DNA from: Rhizobium sp. P40RR-XXII | Lineage (GTDB): Bacteria > Pseudomonadota > Alphaproteobacteria > Rhizobiales > Rhizobiaceae | Assembly (NCBI RefSeq): GCF_012641405.1 | Contig: NZ_JABAII010000018.1 | Span: 80,936 to 144,935, forward strand | Direction: 5' to 3' | DNA: 64,000 nt | Part shown: one piece after another, positions 1 to 8,866 of the stretch | Layout of the letters: every line of letters starts with the position of its first letter | How positions within the stretch are numbered: position 1 is the stretch's first letter | Made by a program: the position numbers and the translations under genes | The notes under the pieces: generated by a model | Database searches by the model: none | What the model saw: only the letters and a program-made list of their open reading frames with translations | What the model was told of the DNA's origin: nothing

Positions 1-2
1 CC

Positions 3-452
3 CGTTCGAACGGCTACGAAACCGTTCTGACCCAGTATCCCGACCTGAAGAAGGTTGCCAAGGAAGTCGCCAACTGGGACCGCACCCAGGGCCACAACAA
101 GATGCAGTCGATCCTGCAGGCTCACCCGGACATTATCGGCGTGATCTCCGGCAATGACGAAATGGCGCTCGGCGCGATTGCCGCTCTTAAAGAAGCCGGC
201 AAGCTCGCCAACGTCAAGGTCGGCGGCTTCGACGGCTCGCCGGACGCTGTTGCCGCCATCAAGGCCGGTGAGCTGCAGTACACCGTTCTGCAGCCGGTCG
301 CCACCTTCTCGGCGGAAGCCGTCAAGCAGGCCGACAGCTTCATCAAGACCGGCAAGACCGGTGCCACGAGCGAAAAGCAGCTCTTCGACTGCATCCTGAT
401 CACCAAGGACAATGTCGACAAGTACACGGCACCCTTCGTTCTGTCCGAATAA
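3..452 (+). CDS. Sugar ABC transporter periplasmic binding protein, 3' part only
   Basis: The reading frame is open from base 3 and runs to a TAA at 450-452, so the gene enters from outside the window and only its last ~149 residues are seen. The text is typical of the RbsB-like (Peripla_BP_4) binding proteins of CUT2 sugar importers: an R-S-N-G-Y-E-T-V start of the C-terminal lobe, the GNDEMALGAIAALKEAG segment that lines the hinge, and VGGFDGSPDAVAAIKAG. It would capture a sugar or polyol in the periplasm and deliver it to a permease encoded upstream. A DeoR regulator, a sugar kinase and a dehydrogenase follow on the same strand, so the ligand is probably the substrate of those enzymes. The ligand itself cannot be read from this fragment. 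Confidence 0.88.
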   Translation, partial: RSNGYETVLTQYPDLKKVAKEVANWDRTQGHNKMQSILQAHPDIIGVISGNDEMALGAIAALKEAGKLANVKVGGFDGSPDAVAAIKAGELQYTVLQPVATFSAEAVKQADSFIKTGKTGATSEKQLFDCILITKDNVDKYTAPFVLSE

Positions 453-633
453 TGCCATTGGGGGCGCCGGACGCCGGCGCTCCCACCCTTAGCCCGCCAT
501 CGGCGACATCCGGCCGAACGTGAGGAATGACTTGCAGAACTCCTGTTAGCGAATTGCTTTTTATGCCTTTTCCCATAGCATTGCATTCGCTGCGGCACGG
601 GAACATCCGCAAGGCTCAGCGCTAGAGGCCGAC

Positions 634-1476
634 GTGACAGACAAGACAAGCCCTGTATCATTCCTGCAAAACGAACTGCCGAGCGACAGCCGGCATTCCC
701 GTCAGATCGCCCGGCGGCAGATGATCGCCGAAGCTGTGATGACGGAAGGCTCCATGCGCATAGAGGATCTGACCGACCGTTTCGGCATCAGCCTGATGAC
801 GGCGCATCGCGATGTCGACGAGTTGGTCAGCCGAGGCTTGTTCCGAAAGACACGCGGCATCGTTTCGGCCGCCGCCACCAGCCTGATCGAATCAAGCGAC
901 GTCTACCGCGCCAACCGGCAGGCGAGCGAAAAGAAGATGATCGCGGCGGCCGCAATGCAGTTCATCGAACCCGGCCAGGCGATCTTCCTCGACGATTCCA
1001 CCACCGTCCTGCAGATGGCATCGCAGCTGTCCGCCAAGGTTCCGCTGACGGCGATCACCAACTCGCTGACACTAATGAATGCGCTGAAGGACATGCATGA
1101 CGTGACGCTTCTGGCGCTCGGCGGGCAGTATTACAATTGGTGCAACGCCTTCATGGGCCGCATGACGATCAACGAAATCAATCGCCTGCGGGCCGATGTC
1201 GCCTTCATCTCGATGTCGGCCATCATCGATGACGTCGTCTTCCATCAATCGCCCGAGATCGTCGACATCAAGCGGGCGATGTTCGACAGCGCCGCCAAGC
1301 GCATCTTGATGATGGACCATACCAAGTTCGAACGACGGGCGCTGCATAGTTTCGCGCGTTTGAGCGAATTCGATGTCGTGATCGTCGACGACAAGACGCC
1401 TGCCGCTCATCTGGAGCGCATACGCAACAAGAATATCAATGTTGTCGTCGCCAAAGGCGACAAGGAGCGGTCCTGA
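634..1476 (+). CDS. DeoR/GlpR-family transcriptional regulator
   Basis: A 280-residue protein with the DeoR layout: an N-terminal helix-turn-helix (about residues 30-75, with MRIEDLTDRFGIS and MTAHRDVDELVSRG) and a C-terminal sugar-phosphate sensor domain resembling ribose-5-phosphate isomerase (DDSTTVLQMA, LTAITNSL, LALGGQYYNWCNAFMG). Family members usually repress a sugar operon until a phosphorylated intermediate binds. The chosen start is GTG at 634, which gives the full helix-turn-helix; a later ATG at 721 would cut into it. It lies between a transporter binding-protein gene and a kinase on the same strand and is probably the local regulator of that operon. The effector is unknown. Confidence 0.85.
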   Translation: MTDKTSPVSFLQNELPSDSRHSRQIARRQMIAEAVMTEGSMRIEDLTDRFGISLMTAHRDVDELVSRGLFRKTRGIVSAAATSLIESSDVYRANRQASEKKMIAAAAMQFIEPGQAIFLDDSTTVLQMASQLSAKVPLTAITNSLTLMNALKDMHDVTLLALGGQYYNWCNAFMGRMTINEINRLRADVAFISMSAIIDDVVFHQSPEIVDIKRAMFDSAAKRILMMDHTKFERRALHSFARLSEFDVVIVDDKTPAAHLERIRNKNINVVVAKGDKERS

Positions 1477-1529
1477 CGGCCAGGCCCAGGCGGTCGGCCC
1501 AGGATCTTTCACGATCAGGAGTATCGAGA

Positions 1530-3059
1530 ATGCCGAGTCTGCTCGGAATTGACAGTGGCTTGACCGTCACCAAGGCCGTCATCTTCGACATCGATGGAAC
1601 GCCGCTTGCCGTCGCGCGGCGCCGCGTGACCCAGTTCATGCTGAAGGCCCGCCATGTCGAGCGCGACATAGACGAACTCTGGACGCAGACGGCCGATGCC
1701 ATTGCCGAGGCGATCAAGCTCAGCAACCGTCCCGCCAGCGATATTCAGGCGATTGCCGCCACCGCCCATGGCGACGGCATCTATCTGCTCGACAGGGCAA
1801 AGAAACCGCTCGGACGCGCCATTCTCTCGCTCGACAGCCGCGCCGGCCCGGTCGTGGAACGATGGCTGAAAAGCCCGATTGCCGACGAGGCCCTGACGCT
1901 GACCGGCCAGCTGCCGCACGTCTCGGCGCCGTCGGCGCTGCTTGCCTGGATCAAGGCCAATGAGCCAGAGCGCTTTGCTGAAATCGGCCGTATCCTCTCC
2001 TGCAAGGACTGGCTGCGCTTCTGCCTGACTGGCGTTGAAGGCACCGACCGGACCGAGGCCAGCACGTCCTTTACCGATGTTTCGACACAAGACTATTCAT
2101 CGGATGCGCTGAAGCTCTTCGGCCTTAGCGAGATGACTGGTGCCCTGCCGCATGCCTCGCGATCGGATGAAATCGTCGGACACGTGACCCAAGCCGTCGC
2201 AAAGCGGACGGGCCTTGCCGAGGGCACGCCCGTCGTTGCCGGCCTGCATGATGTGACCGCCTCGGCGCTTGGGGCCGGCGGCTATGCCGACGGCATCGTT
2301 GCCGTCATCGCCGGCACCTACTCGATTAACGAAACGCTCTCTTCGGAACCGCGCGTCGATCGCCGCTGGTTCTGCCGCAATGCCATCGCGCCGGGCCAAT
2401 GGAACAACATGTCGATCTCCCCGGCATCGTCAGCGAATTATGAATGGTTCCTGGACAAGCTCTGCGGCAGTGAAATTGCAAGCGCCGAAGCGGCGGGCAA
2501 GTCCATACATGCCGTCCTCGGTCCCGAAATCGAAGCCGCGTTCAATCGGCCGTCGAGCGCGCTGTTCCACCCCTATCTGTTCGGCTCGCCCTATGGCGCC
2601 GATGCCAGCGCCAGCTTTTTCGGGCTTGGTGGCTGGCACGATCGCGGCGACATGCTGCGGGCGGTCCTCGAAGGCATCGCCTTCAACCATAAGATTCACG
2701 TCGATGCCTTAAGTGACGGTTTTTCCTTTGATCAGGCGAGATTGGCGGGCGGCGTGTCGCGCAACCCGATCGTCGTTCAGATGTTTGCCGATGTGCTCGG
2801 CATGCCGGTCACCGTCACCGAAACCGATGAAGCCGCCGCCTGGGGTGCCGCACTTTGCGCCGGCGCCGGTATTGGCGTCTACCCTAGCCCGCAGAGCGAT
2901 CCGCGCGATGTCGGCAAGATCGCCCTGACCTATCACCCGGAGCCCGCCCGTAGCGCCGACTATCGCATCCGCTACGACCTCTTCTGCGATATTGCCGGAG
3001 CAATGACGCCGCTCTGGCCACGGATCGGCAATCTCGCAACCCAACACTCCCAAGACTAG
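1530..3059 (+). CDS. FGGY-family carbohydrate/polyol kinase
   Basis: A 509-residue kinase of the FGGY family (glycerol, xylulose and erythritol kinases). The N-terminal phosphate-binding motif GIDSGLTVTKAVIFDIDG is at residues 6-23. The second domain carries AGLHDVTASALGAGG and VIAGTYSINE, and the late ATP-site motif LAGGVSRNPIVVQMFADVLG is at about residues 404-423. It would phosphorylate an imported sugar or polyol using ATP. An FAD-dependent polyol-phosphate dehydrogenase follows after 59 bases, which resembles the kinase/dehydrogenase pairing of rhizobial erythritol (eryA-eryB) or glycerol catabolism. Substrate identity is inference; xylulose-type substrates are not excluded. The ATG at 1530 is preceded by a GA-rich stretch (caggagtatcgaga). 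Confidence 0.85.
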   Translation: MPSLLGIDSGLTVTKAVIFDIDGTPLAVARRRVTQFMLKARHVERDIDELWTQTADAIAEAIKLSNRPASDIQAIAATAHGDGIYLLDRAKKPLGRAILSLDSRAGPVVERWLKSPIADEALTLTGQLPHVSAPSALLAWIKANEPERFAEIGRILSCKDWLRFCLTGVEGTDRTEASTSFTDVSTQDYSSDALKLFGLSEMTGALPHASRSDEIVGHVTQAVAKRTGLAEGTPVVAGLHDVTASALGAGGYADGIVAVIAGTYSINETLSSEPRVDRRWFCRNAIAPGQWNNMSISPASSANYEWFLDKLCGSEIASAEAAGKSIHAVLGPEIEAAFNRPSSALFHPYLFGSPYGADASASFFGLGGWHDRGDMLRAVLEGIAFNHKIHVDALSDGFSFDQARLAGGVSRNPIVVQMFADVLGMPVTVTETDEAAAWGAALCAGAGIGVYPSPQSDPRDVGKIALTYHPEPARSADYRIRYDLFCDIAGAMTPLWPRIGNLATQHSQD

Positions 3060-3118
3060 ACCGAAAATGCGCCGCGCGGACAGGCTCTATCGCGGCAGCT
3101 CAGCAGGACGAAGATGTT

Positions 3119-4861
3119 ATGACCGCTATCGCCGCCGATCTGAAACAACGCTTCTCGCAACTCCAGGACGGAGATGTCGATGTCGTCATTCTCGGCGCTG
3201 GGGTGAACGGCGCCGGTCTGTTTCGCGATCTCTCGGTGCAGGGCGTCAACTGCCTGATCGTCGACAAATCTGACTTCGGCTCGGGAACGAGCGCCGCACC
3301 GTCGCGGCTGATCCATGGCGGTCTGAAATACCTCGAAACAGGCGAGTTCGGTCTGGTGGCCCAGTCGGCGCTCGAGCGGAACCTGCTGCTGAAGAACGCG
3401 CCGCATTGCGTCGAGGCGCTGCCGACATTCGTGCCGATCTTTTCCTGGACTCGGGGCATTTGGGCCGCTCTTCGTACGCTGACGGGCTCGACGACCGCTC
3501 CGCGCAGCCGTGGCGCGGTGCTCATCAAGATCGGGCTTGCGCTCTATGACTTCTTCGGCTCGCGCAACCGCGTCATGCCGCGCCACAGGTTCCTTCTGAA
3601 GGGCCGCGCGCTCAGGGAAATGCCGCATGTCACACCCGAGATCGTCGCAGGCGGCATCTATTACGACGCCAAGATCAGCCGGCCGGAACGGCTTGTTTAT
3701 GAGTTGATCCATGACGGGCTGGAAGCGAACGAGAGTTCGCTGGCGGCGAATGCGACAAGACTTGTTTCCGCAGCCGATGGCCTGCTGACCTTCCAGCGCT
3801 CGGACGGCCATGCCTTTTCGGTCAAGCCGAAACTCGTCGTCAATGCCGCAGGCCCGTGGATCGATCACGTCAACGCCGCCCTCGGCGCGCCGGCCCATCT
3901 GATCGGCGGCACCAAGGGATCGCATATCCTGCTCGATCACCCGGAGCTGGTGCGCAGCCTGAACGGCCATATGATCTATTTCGAAGCCGATGACGGCCGT
4001 ATCTGTCTTGTCTACGGCTATCTGGGCCAGGCGCTTGTGGGCTCGACCGACATCCCCTGCGACGATCCCGACAATGTCCGCTGCGAAGAACCCGAGATCG
4101 ACTATTTCCTTGATAGCGTACGCTCGCTTCTGCCGACCCTCCGCTTCGACCGCGACCAGGTGACCTACAGCTATAGCGGCATTCGCCCCCTGCCCGCCTC
4201 GGACGCCTCGTCGCCGGGCCTGATCAGCCGCGATCATTCCGCACCGGTCTTCGAACCGCAGGCCGGGCGCCCGTTTCCGATCATCTCGCTGGTCGGCGGC
4301 AAATGGACCACGTTCCGGGGTTTTGCCGAGGAAGTGGCCGATACCGTGCTGACACGCCTTCAGCGCGGCCGCAAGACGTCGACCGAGCGGCTCGCCATCG
4401 GCGGCGGCCGGGATTTTCCGCTCACGTCCAATGAGCGCGCCAGCTGGATTCGATCGATCGCAGCAAAAGCCGGGGTAGAGGTAAGTAGAGCAGAGGAGCT
4501 GCTTGACCGATACGGCACGACCGCAGCGGCAATCCTTGCCCATTCTTCGGCCTATAGCGATAGTCAGCGCATCAGCGACGCGCAGCGTTATAGCGCGCTG
4601 GAGATCGATTGGATCGCGCGGCAGGAGCTCGTCGTGCGTCTGTCTGACATCGTCTTCCGCCGTACGACCATGGCGATCGAAGGCCTGCTGACGATCCAGG
4701 GGTTGCGCGAAATCGGCGCGATCGCGGCGGCAGCCTTGCACTGGGATGCGCAGCGGCTGGCGGCCGAAATCGACGATGTCGTCGCGTCGCTGTCGAAATT
4801 CCACGGTCGGACGCTGAGCGAAGAAAGCCTGCGCCGGGCGGCCAGCCCCACGGCACGCTGA
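3119..4861 (+). CDS. FAD-dependent glycerol-3-phosphate dehydrogenase-like protein (GlpD/EryB family)
   Basis: A 580-residue flavoprotein. The FAD-binding Rossmann motif VVILGAGVNGAGLFRDLSVQG lies at about residues 23-43, followed by the GlpD signature SRLIHGGLKYLETGEFGLV. Later come VNAAGPWIDHV, GGTKGSHILLDHP, LVGSTDIPCDDPD, YSYSGIRPLPA and VGGKWTTFRGFAEEVADTVL, and an alpha-helical C-terminal domain as in GlpD (E. coli GlpD is about 500 residues). It would oxidise a polyol phosphate and pass electrons to quinone at the inner membrane. Its position directly after an FGGY kinase suggests it acts on the kinase product. Whether that is glycerol-3-phosphate or another polyol phosphate such as erythritol phosphate cannot be decided from the sequence. 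Confidence 0.85.
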   Translation: MTAIAADLKQRFSQLQDGDVDVVILGAGVNGAGLFRDLSVQGVNCLIVDKSDFGSGTSAAPSRLIHGGLKYLETGEFGLVAQSALERNLLLKNAPHCVEALPTFVPIFSWTRGIWAALRTLTGSTTAPRSRGAVLIKIGLALYDFFGSRNRVMPRHRFLLKGRALREMPHVTPEIVAGGIYYDAKISRPERLVYELIHDGLEANESSLAANATRLVSAADGLLTFQRSDGHAFSVKPKLVVNAAGPWIDHVNAALGAPAHLIGGTKGSHILLDHPELVRSLNGHMIYFEADDGRICLVYGYLGQALVGSTDIPCDDPDNVRCEEPEIDYFLDSVRSLLPTLRFDRDQVTYSYSGIRPLPASDASSPGLISRDHSAPVFEPQAGRPFPIISLVGGKWTTFRGFAEEVADTVLTRLQRGRKTSTERLAIGGGRDFPLTSNERASWIRSIAAKAGVEVSRAEELLDRYGTTAAAILAHSSAYSDSQRISDAQRYSALEIDWIARQELVVRLSDIVFRRTTMAIEGLLTIQGLREIGAIAAAALHWDAQRLAAEIDDVVASLSKFHGRTLSEESLRRAASPTAR

Positions 4862-4872
4862 TCACTTAGGCT

Positions 4873-5490
4873 TCAAGAGAAAACCGGATCGAGTAAGCCG
4901 GACTTGTAGCGCCTGGCCATTTCGGTGACGGTCAACGGCTGGATGCGCGAGGCGTGTCCGGCCGTTCCGAACTGCTCGAACCGCTCCTTGCAGAGCTTTG
5001 TCAGGGCAGCCATGGCCGGCTTCATATATTTGCGCGGATCGAACTCGCTCGGATCTTCCTGCAGCACCCGGCGGATCTGGCCCGTCATCGCCATGCGGCC
5101 GTCGGTGTCGATGTTGATCTTGCGCACGCCGTTCTTGATGCCGCGCTGGATCTCTTCGACCGGCACGCCCCAGGTCGGCTTCATCTGCCCGCCATATTTG
5201 TTGATGATCTCCTGCAATTCCTCGGGAACCGAGGAGGAACCATGCATGACAAGATGCGTGTTGGGCAGCTTGCCATGGATACCCTCGATCTCATTCATCG
5301 CCAGCGCATCGACCCTGGTCTCGCGCGCGAACTGAACGGCCTCTTCCAGATTGGTGAGCAGCTGGTCATGCGACAGCTTGCCTTCCGCGCCATGACCGTC
5401 TTCAGCCTCGCCCATGCTGGTTTCGAGCGAGCCCAGCACGCCAAGCTCACCCTCGACGAAGATGCCGCCGAGATATGCCATATCGGTCAT
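4873..5490 (-). pseudogene. Class II fructose-1,6-bisphosphate aldolase, truncated and internally deleted
   Basis: About 205 codons match the C-terminal two thirds of a class II aldolase of ~355 residues: VEGELGVLGSLETSMGEAEDG, LSHDQLLTNLEEAVQF, NTHLVMHGSSSVPEELQEI, GVRKINIDTDGRMAMTGQIR and the C-terminal FGTAGHASRI. The first ~140 residues are absent and the sequence upstream of 5490 is unrelated. In addition the run after VDALA jumps directly to MNEIEGIHGKLP, so about 20 residues containing the conserved GTSHGAYKF block with a metal-ligand histidine are missing. A functional enzyme is not expected. It is convergent with the GlpD-like gene, whose stop is only 11 bases away. It is probably a leftover of a cbb- or glycolysis-type locus brought here by rearrangement. 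Confidence 0.85.
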
Positions 5491-5620
5491 CGTCTTCGGT
5501 AACGCGGCCGTTCATGCCAAGGGGCGTGTGCCCACGCGTCTATGAATATTTGATCGTGAAATATGACAACGAACGCCGCGTTCGATTGAAGGCATGCTGC
5601 TCCATCGCCTGTTTATCCAC

Positions 5621-5673
5621 ATAAAAAACATTTGACGGCTGCTTGCTTAACTGTTTTCTATAGATAAAAAACA
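5621..5673. promoter_or_regulatory. Direct repeat ATAAAAAACA x2 upstream of the reductase gene
   Basis: The decamer ATAAAAAACA occurs at 5621-5630 and again at 5664-5673. The 43-base spacing is about four helical turns, so a dimeric or cooperative regulator could bind both on one face. A TTGACG that could serve as a -35 element lies between them at 5632-5637, but no good -10 is visible at normal spacing. The repeats precede the gene starting at 5760. A regulatory role is inference. Confidence 0.3.
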
Positions 5674-5759
5674 AATATGCCGGGAGGATTGCTAGATGTC
5701 TGCACGTCCCCCCGTCAAGCGGCAATATCGATCAACATTGAAGGCAAGAGAGGCCTGTC

Positions 5760-6896
5760 TTGAGCGCGCGGATCATTCAATTTGGCACCAGCCGGTTTCT
5801 GCAAGCCCATGCGGCGTTCTTCGTGCATGAGGCAAGACAATCAGGCCAGGATGTCGGGCCGATCACCGTCGTTCAGGTTTCCGGCGCCAGCAGCCGCAGC
5901 GGACGTGTCGGCGCCTTTGGCAAGACGGGCGGATATCCGGTCGTCATCCGCGGCATGGTGTCCGGACAACCTGTCGATCGCACCGTCCAAGTGACCAGCG
6001 TCGATCGCGGCCTCTCGGCCGTCGAGCATTGGGACGAACTATCGAGGCTCTTTGTCAAGGAAGCCGAATTCGTCATCTCCAATACCGGCGACACCGGATA
6101 TGAGACATCGCGGGACGAAGACAGTTTTGGTGCGGATGGCCAGGTTCCACGCTCCTTTCCCGCCAAGCTTGCAGCACTGCTCGTCAAACGCTGGCAGGCA
6201 TCCGGCCGGCCGTTGGTCGTGCTGCCCTGCGAACTCGTGACAGGCAATGGCCGCATTCTGAAACAGGCGGTCATCAACTGCGCTGAGCTCAACGCTGTGC
6301 CAACACAATTCGTCACCTGGCTCGACGACCACGTCGCGTTTGCCGAGACCCTGGTCGACCGGATCGTTTCGCAGCCAATCGAACCAATCGGCGCGGTTGC
6401 CGAACCCTATGCGCTGTGGGCGATCAAGCGGGCTCCGGGCGTCCGCCTGCCATGCAGCCACCCGAGCATCGTGCTAACCGACGATCTCGACCGCTACGAG
6501 CGTCTGAAACTGCATATCCTCAATCTCGGCCACACTGTCCTTGCCGAAATCTGGCAACGTGAAAACCGACCGGAGAACGAGACGGTGCGTGCCATACTGG
6601 CCGACAAGGAAATACGCGCAAGGCTGGATGCGCTCTATCAGACCGAAGTGTTACCCGGCTTTGCCGCAAACGGCATGGGCGATGAGGCGAAGGCCTATGT
6701 GGCGACGACGCTCGATCGCTTCCTTAATCCCTTTCTCGAGCATCGCATTGCCGACATCGCTCAGCATCACCGCGAGAAGGTCGCTCGCCGTATTCAGGCC
6801 TTCCTGGATTGGGCGGATAAGGCAGCCAGTCCCTTAGATGCGCCGGTCCTTAGAGAAATCGCAGCCCGCCATGCCTTGATCGAAACGACTCCGTGA
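5760..6896 (+). CDS. Mannitol dehydrogenase-family oxidoreductase, tagaturonate/fructuronate reductase-like
   Basis: A 378-residue NAD-dependent enzyme of the polyol-specific long-chain dehydrogenase family (UxaB/UxuB/MtlD). The N-terminal IIQFGTSRFLQAHAAFFVHE replaces the Rossmann glycine motif in the way seen in UxaB-like proteins. VISNTGDTGYE, VLPCELVTGNG, the catalytic-domain motif LKLHILNLGHTVLAEIW and YVATTLDRFLNPFLEHR follow. UxaB reduces D-tagaturonate to D-altronate; this protein is about 100 residues shorter than E. coli UxaB, as are many rhizobial homologues. The TTG start at 5760 sits 6 bases after AGAGAGG. A zinc alcohol dehydrogenase follows and an altronate dehydratase lies at 49.9 kb, so a tagaturonate-to-altronate role fits, but mannonate remains possible. 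Confidence 0.75.
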   Translation: MSARIIQFGTSRFLQAHAAFFVHEARQSGQDVGPITVVQVSGASSRSGRVGAFGKTGGYPVVIRGMVSGQPVDRTVQVTSVDRGLSAVEHWDELSRLFVKEAEFVISNTGDTGYETSRDEDSFGADGQVPRSFPAKLAALLVKRWQASGRPLVVLPCELVTGNGRILKQAVINCAELNAVPTQFVTWLDDHVAFAETLVDRIVSQPIEPIGAVAEPYALWAIKRAPGVRLPCSHPSIVLTDDLDRYERLKLHILNLGHTVLAEIWQRENRPENETVRAILADKEIRARLDALYQTEVLPGFAANGMGDEAKAYVATTLDRFLNPFLEHRIADIAQHHREKVARRIQAFLDWADKAASPLDAPVLREIAARHALIETTP

Positions 6897-7040
6897 TGTC
6901 CATGCGGGGCTTCGAAGCGCAGTTGGCGCGGGACTATGATGAATGAACCGAGGCCCCGGCTCGCCGTTTGGCGACGTCGGCAAATGCCCCCTCTTAAACA
7001 CCAACGGCCGGCGTCGCCGGCCTTTCGAGAGTGCATCACG

Positions 7041-8051
7041 ATGAAAACATTGATCTGCAACGAACCCGGCCGGCTCTCCCTGATCGAGCGCGATGTCCCG
7101 ACGCCTGCCGAAGGCGAGGTGCTGGTGCGCATCAGACGCGTCGGCATCTGCGGCACGGATTTCCACATCTATCAAGGCAAGCATCCTTTTCTCGAATATC
7201 CGCGCGTCATGGGTCATGAGCTGTCCGGTACGGTGGAGGATGCAAATGGTTCGAGCCGCCTTAAGAATGAGGAAAATGTCTATATCGTTCCCTATCTTGC
7301 CTGCGGCAAATGCATCGCTTGTCGGCGCGGCGTGACCAATGCCTGCCAAAACATCGCGGTGCTTGGCGTACATCGTGATGGTGGCATGAGCGAATTCATC
7401 TGTGTGCCAGAGCCGAATGTCATCTCCGCCGGCAAGGCCTCGCTCGACGAAGCTGCGATGATCGAGTTTCTGGCGATCGGCGCCCATGGCGTCAAGCGTG
7501 GCGGCATTACCGACGCCGACCGCGTTCTCGTCGTCGGCTCGGGTCCGATCGGCATGTCGGCCATCATATTCGCCAAGGCGCGCGGCGCCGACGTCACCGT
7601 CATGGATGTCCGTGAGGACCGATTGAATTTCACCATCACCTCGCTTGGCGCCGATCGGACGCTCATCGCCAATAACGAGGCGGAAGCTCAAGCAAAACGC
7701 CTCACCGACGGCGATTTCTTCGACGTCGTCATTGACGCAACCGGCAACACCAAGGCCATGCAACGCGGCTTCGGCTTCGTCGCCCACGGCGGCCGTTACG
7801 TCCTCGTCAGCGTCGTGCGCGACGACATCACCTTCTCCGACCCGGAATTTCACAAGCGCGAAACCACCCTCTTCGCCAGCCGCAATGCGCAGCCGGACGA
7901 TTTTGCCGAGGTGGTGAAGCAAATGGAAAATGGCCGGGTGCCGACGAAAGCGTTGAACACGCACCGGGGGTCGCTTGCTGATGGGTCCTCGCTGTTCAAG
8001 GATTGGCTGCGACCCGAGGCTGGGGTGATCAAGGCTATACTGGATATCTAA
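7041..8051 (+). CDS. Zinc-dependent alcohol dehydrogenase, L-galactonate/sorbitol-type
   Basis: A 336-residue medium-chain dehydrogenase. The catalytic-zinc cysteine and GHE motif are visible (RVGICGTDFHIYQG, YPRVMGHELSG). The structural zinc loop is CGKCIACRRGVTNAC, and the NAD-binding Rossmann segment is VLVVGSGPIGMSAIIFAKARG. The start was moved from the longer frame to ATG 7041, where the MKTLICNEPGRL start typical of the family begins. The family includes L-galactonate 5-dehydrogenase (LgoD/YjjN), which makes D-tagaturonate, the substrate of UxaB-like enzymes such as the one encoded just upstream. That pairing supports a sugar-acid pathway, but sorbitol, threonine or other polyols cannot be excluded from the sequence. 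Confidence 0.8.
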   Translation: MKTLICNEPGRLSLIERDVPTPAEGEVLVRIRRVGICGTDFHIYQGKHPFLEYPRVMGHELSGTVEDANGSSRLKNEENVYIVPYLACGKCIACRRGVTNACQNIAVLGVHRDGGMSEFICVPEPNVISAGKASLDEAAMIEFLAIGAHGVKRGGITDADRVLVVGSGPIGMSAIIFAKARGADVTVMDVREDRLNFTITSLGADRTLIANNEAEAQAKRLTDGDFFDVVIDATGNTKAMQRGFGFVAHGGRYVLVSVVRDDITFSDPEFHKRETTLFASRNAQPDDFAEVVKQMENGRVPTKALNTHRGSLADGSSLFKDWLRPEAGVIKAILDI

Positions 8052-8277
8052 ATGCCCGGGACCGGTTCAGTTCGTCTTCGCGCCTTCCAGGACAGTGAAA
8101 TCGCAACCGACTGTGTCTCGGCAATAAATATTGGAAAACGGCCGGCCGAGTCGAAATGCAATCTTGCAATTGTCGAAAAACACATCGCCTCCAGTCCTAT
8201 TGCCAGGTCGACCGAGGCGTTGTCATACCGCTTAACAAACCTCAATTAGCCAGGCGCAGTCGGACGACTACTCGGGG

Positions 8278-8385
8278 TTAGAGTAAAAAAGCCACCATAA
8301 TCAGACACATGCCGGCAAGTGCTACAACAATGACCGCCAGAGCGCTTTTCCATTCCGGTTCGATATGAGGCAAATCTTCGTTCAT
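8278..8385 (-). CDS. Small single-span membrane protein (35 aa)
   Basis: A short frame reads MNEDLPHIEPEWKSALAVIV and continues with a hydrophobic stretch to AFLL-stop. There is an acidic N-terminus of about 13 residues, then a transmembrane helix of about 20 residues, and almost no C-terminal tail. A GGTGGA ribosome-binding sequence lies 5 bases before the ATG on the minus strand. It is one of the few structured items in the ~815-base gap between the dehydrogenase and lysA-like genes. Function unknown. Confidence 0.5.
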   Translation of the reverse strand: MNEDLPHIEPEWKSALAVIVVALAGMCLIMVAFLL

Positions 8386-8653
8386 CGCGTCCACCATTCC
8401 TGAATGCCCCAAGGGCAGATATTACAGGTAAGTAACGTCTCAATGAAAAAATATTTCCACTGACGTTTCGGCGCGGCCGCGGTGCCCCGCTATATAATGG
8501 ATACACGATCAGTGCGCTGTGAGCGCTTTCGCAAAGGCACTATACATTTTGCGTCGTTGTCGTTTAAAATGCGTCGAAATCGTACCGATCGTACGTTTGC
8601 CAGGCTTCAAATGATTTCAGATATTGCAGAGCAACCATGACTTCCCGCGAAAA

Positions 8654-8794
8654 ATGCTCGCCCGTCGCATCATGCTAACGCTTCTGCCTATCTTTGGTGT
8701 TTTGAGCGCTATGGCGCTTTTTACGCTGTCGATGATGGTAGGAGAAATTGCACCTTGGACCGTGAGGCGCATTTCCATTAACTCTCACCTATAA
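8654..8794 (+). CDS. Possible small hydrophobic peptide (46 aa)
   Basis: The frame starts MLARRIMLTLLPIFGVLSAM and contains one likely membrane helix flanked by arginines (ARR before it, VRR after it), consistent with the positive-inside rule. No convincing ribosome-binding sequence precedes the ATG. It could be chance coding in an AT-richer spacer. The rest of 8386-8866 shows no gene. Confidence 0.25.
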   Translation: MLARRIMLTLLPIFGVLSAMALFTLSMMVGEIAPWTVRRISINSHL

Positions 8795-8801
8795 GCAGCT
8801 G

Positions 8802-8817
8802 TTTTATTGCAATAAAA
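8802..8817. promoter_or_regulatory. Perfect 16-bp AT-rich palindrome downstream of the lysA-like gene
   Basis: TTTTATTGCAATAAAA is a perfect inverted repeat, followed at 8829-8841 by a second symmetric element, CGTCTTTAAGACG. Both lie just beyond the stop of the minus-strand lysA-like gene (8867). They may form the 3' end of that transcript or a protein-binding site. No T-tract typical of an intrinsic terminator follows on the minus strand. Confidence 0.3.
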
Positions 8818-8866
8818 TCGAGAACTGTCGTCTTTAAGACGCCGTAGCGGTCCCTAACCACCCCGC

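Noticed and set aside
3056..4804. 582-codon open frame on the minus strand
   Set aside because: It lies exactly opposite the GlpD-like gene, whose flavoprotein motifs are unmistakable. The minus text is Arg/Asp/Gln-rich shadow without family features.
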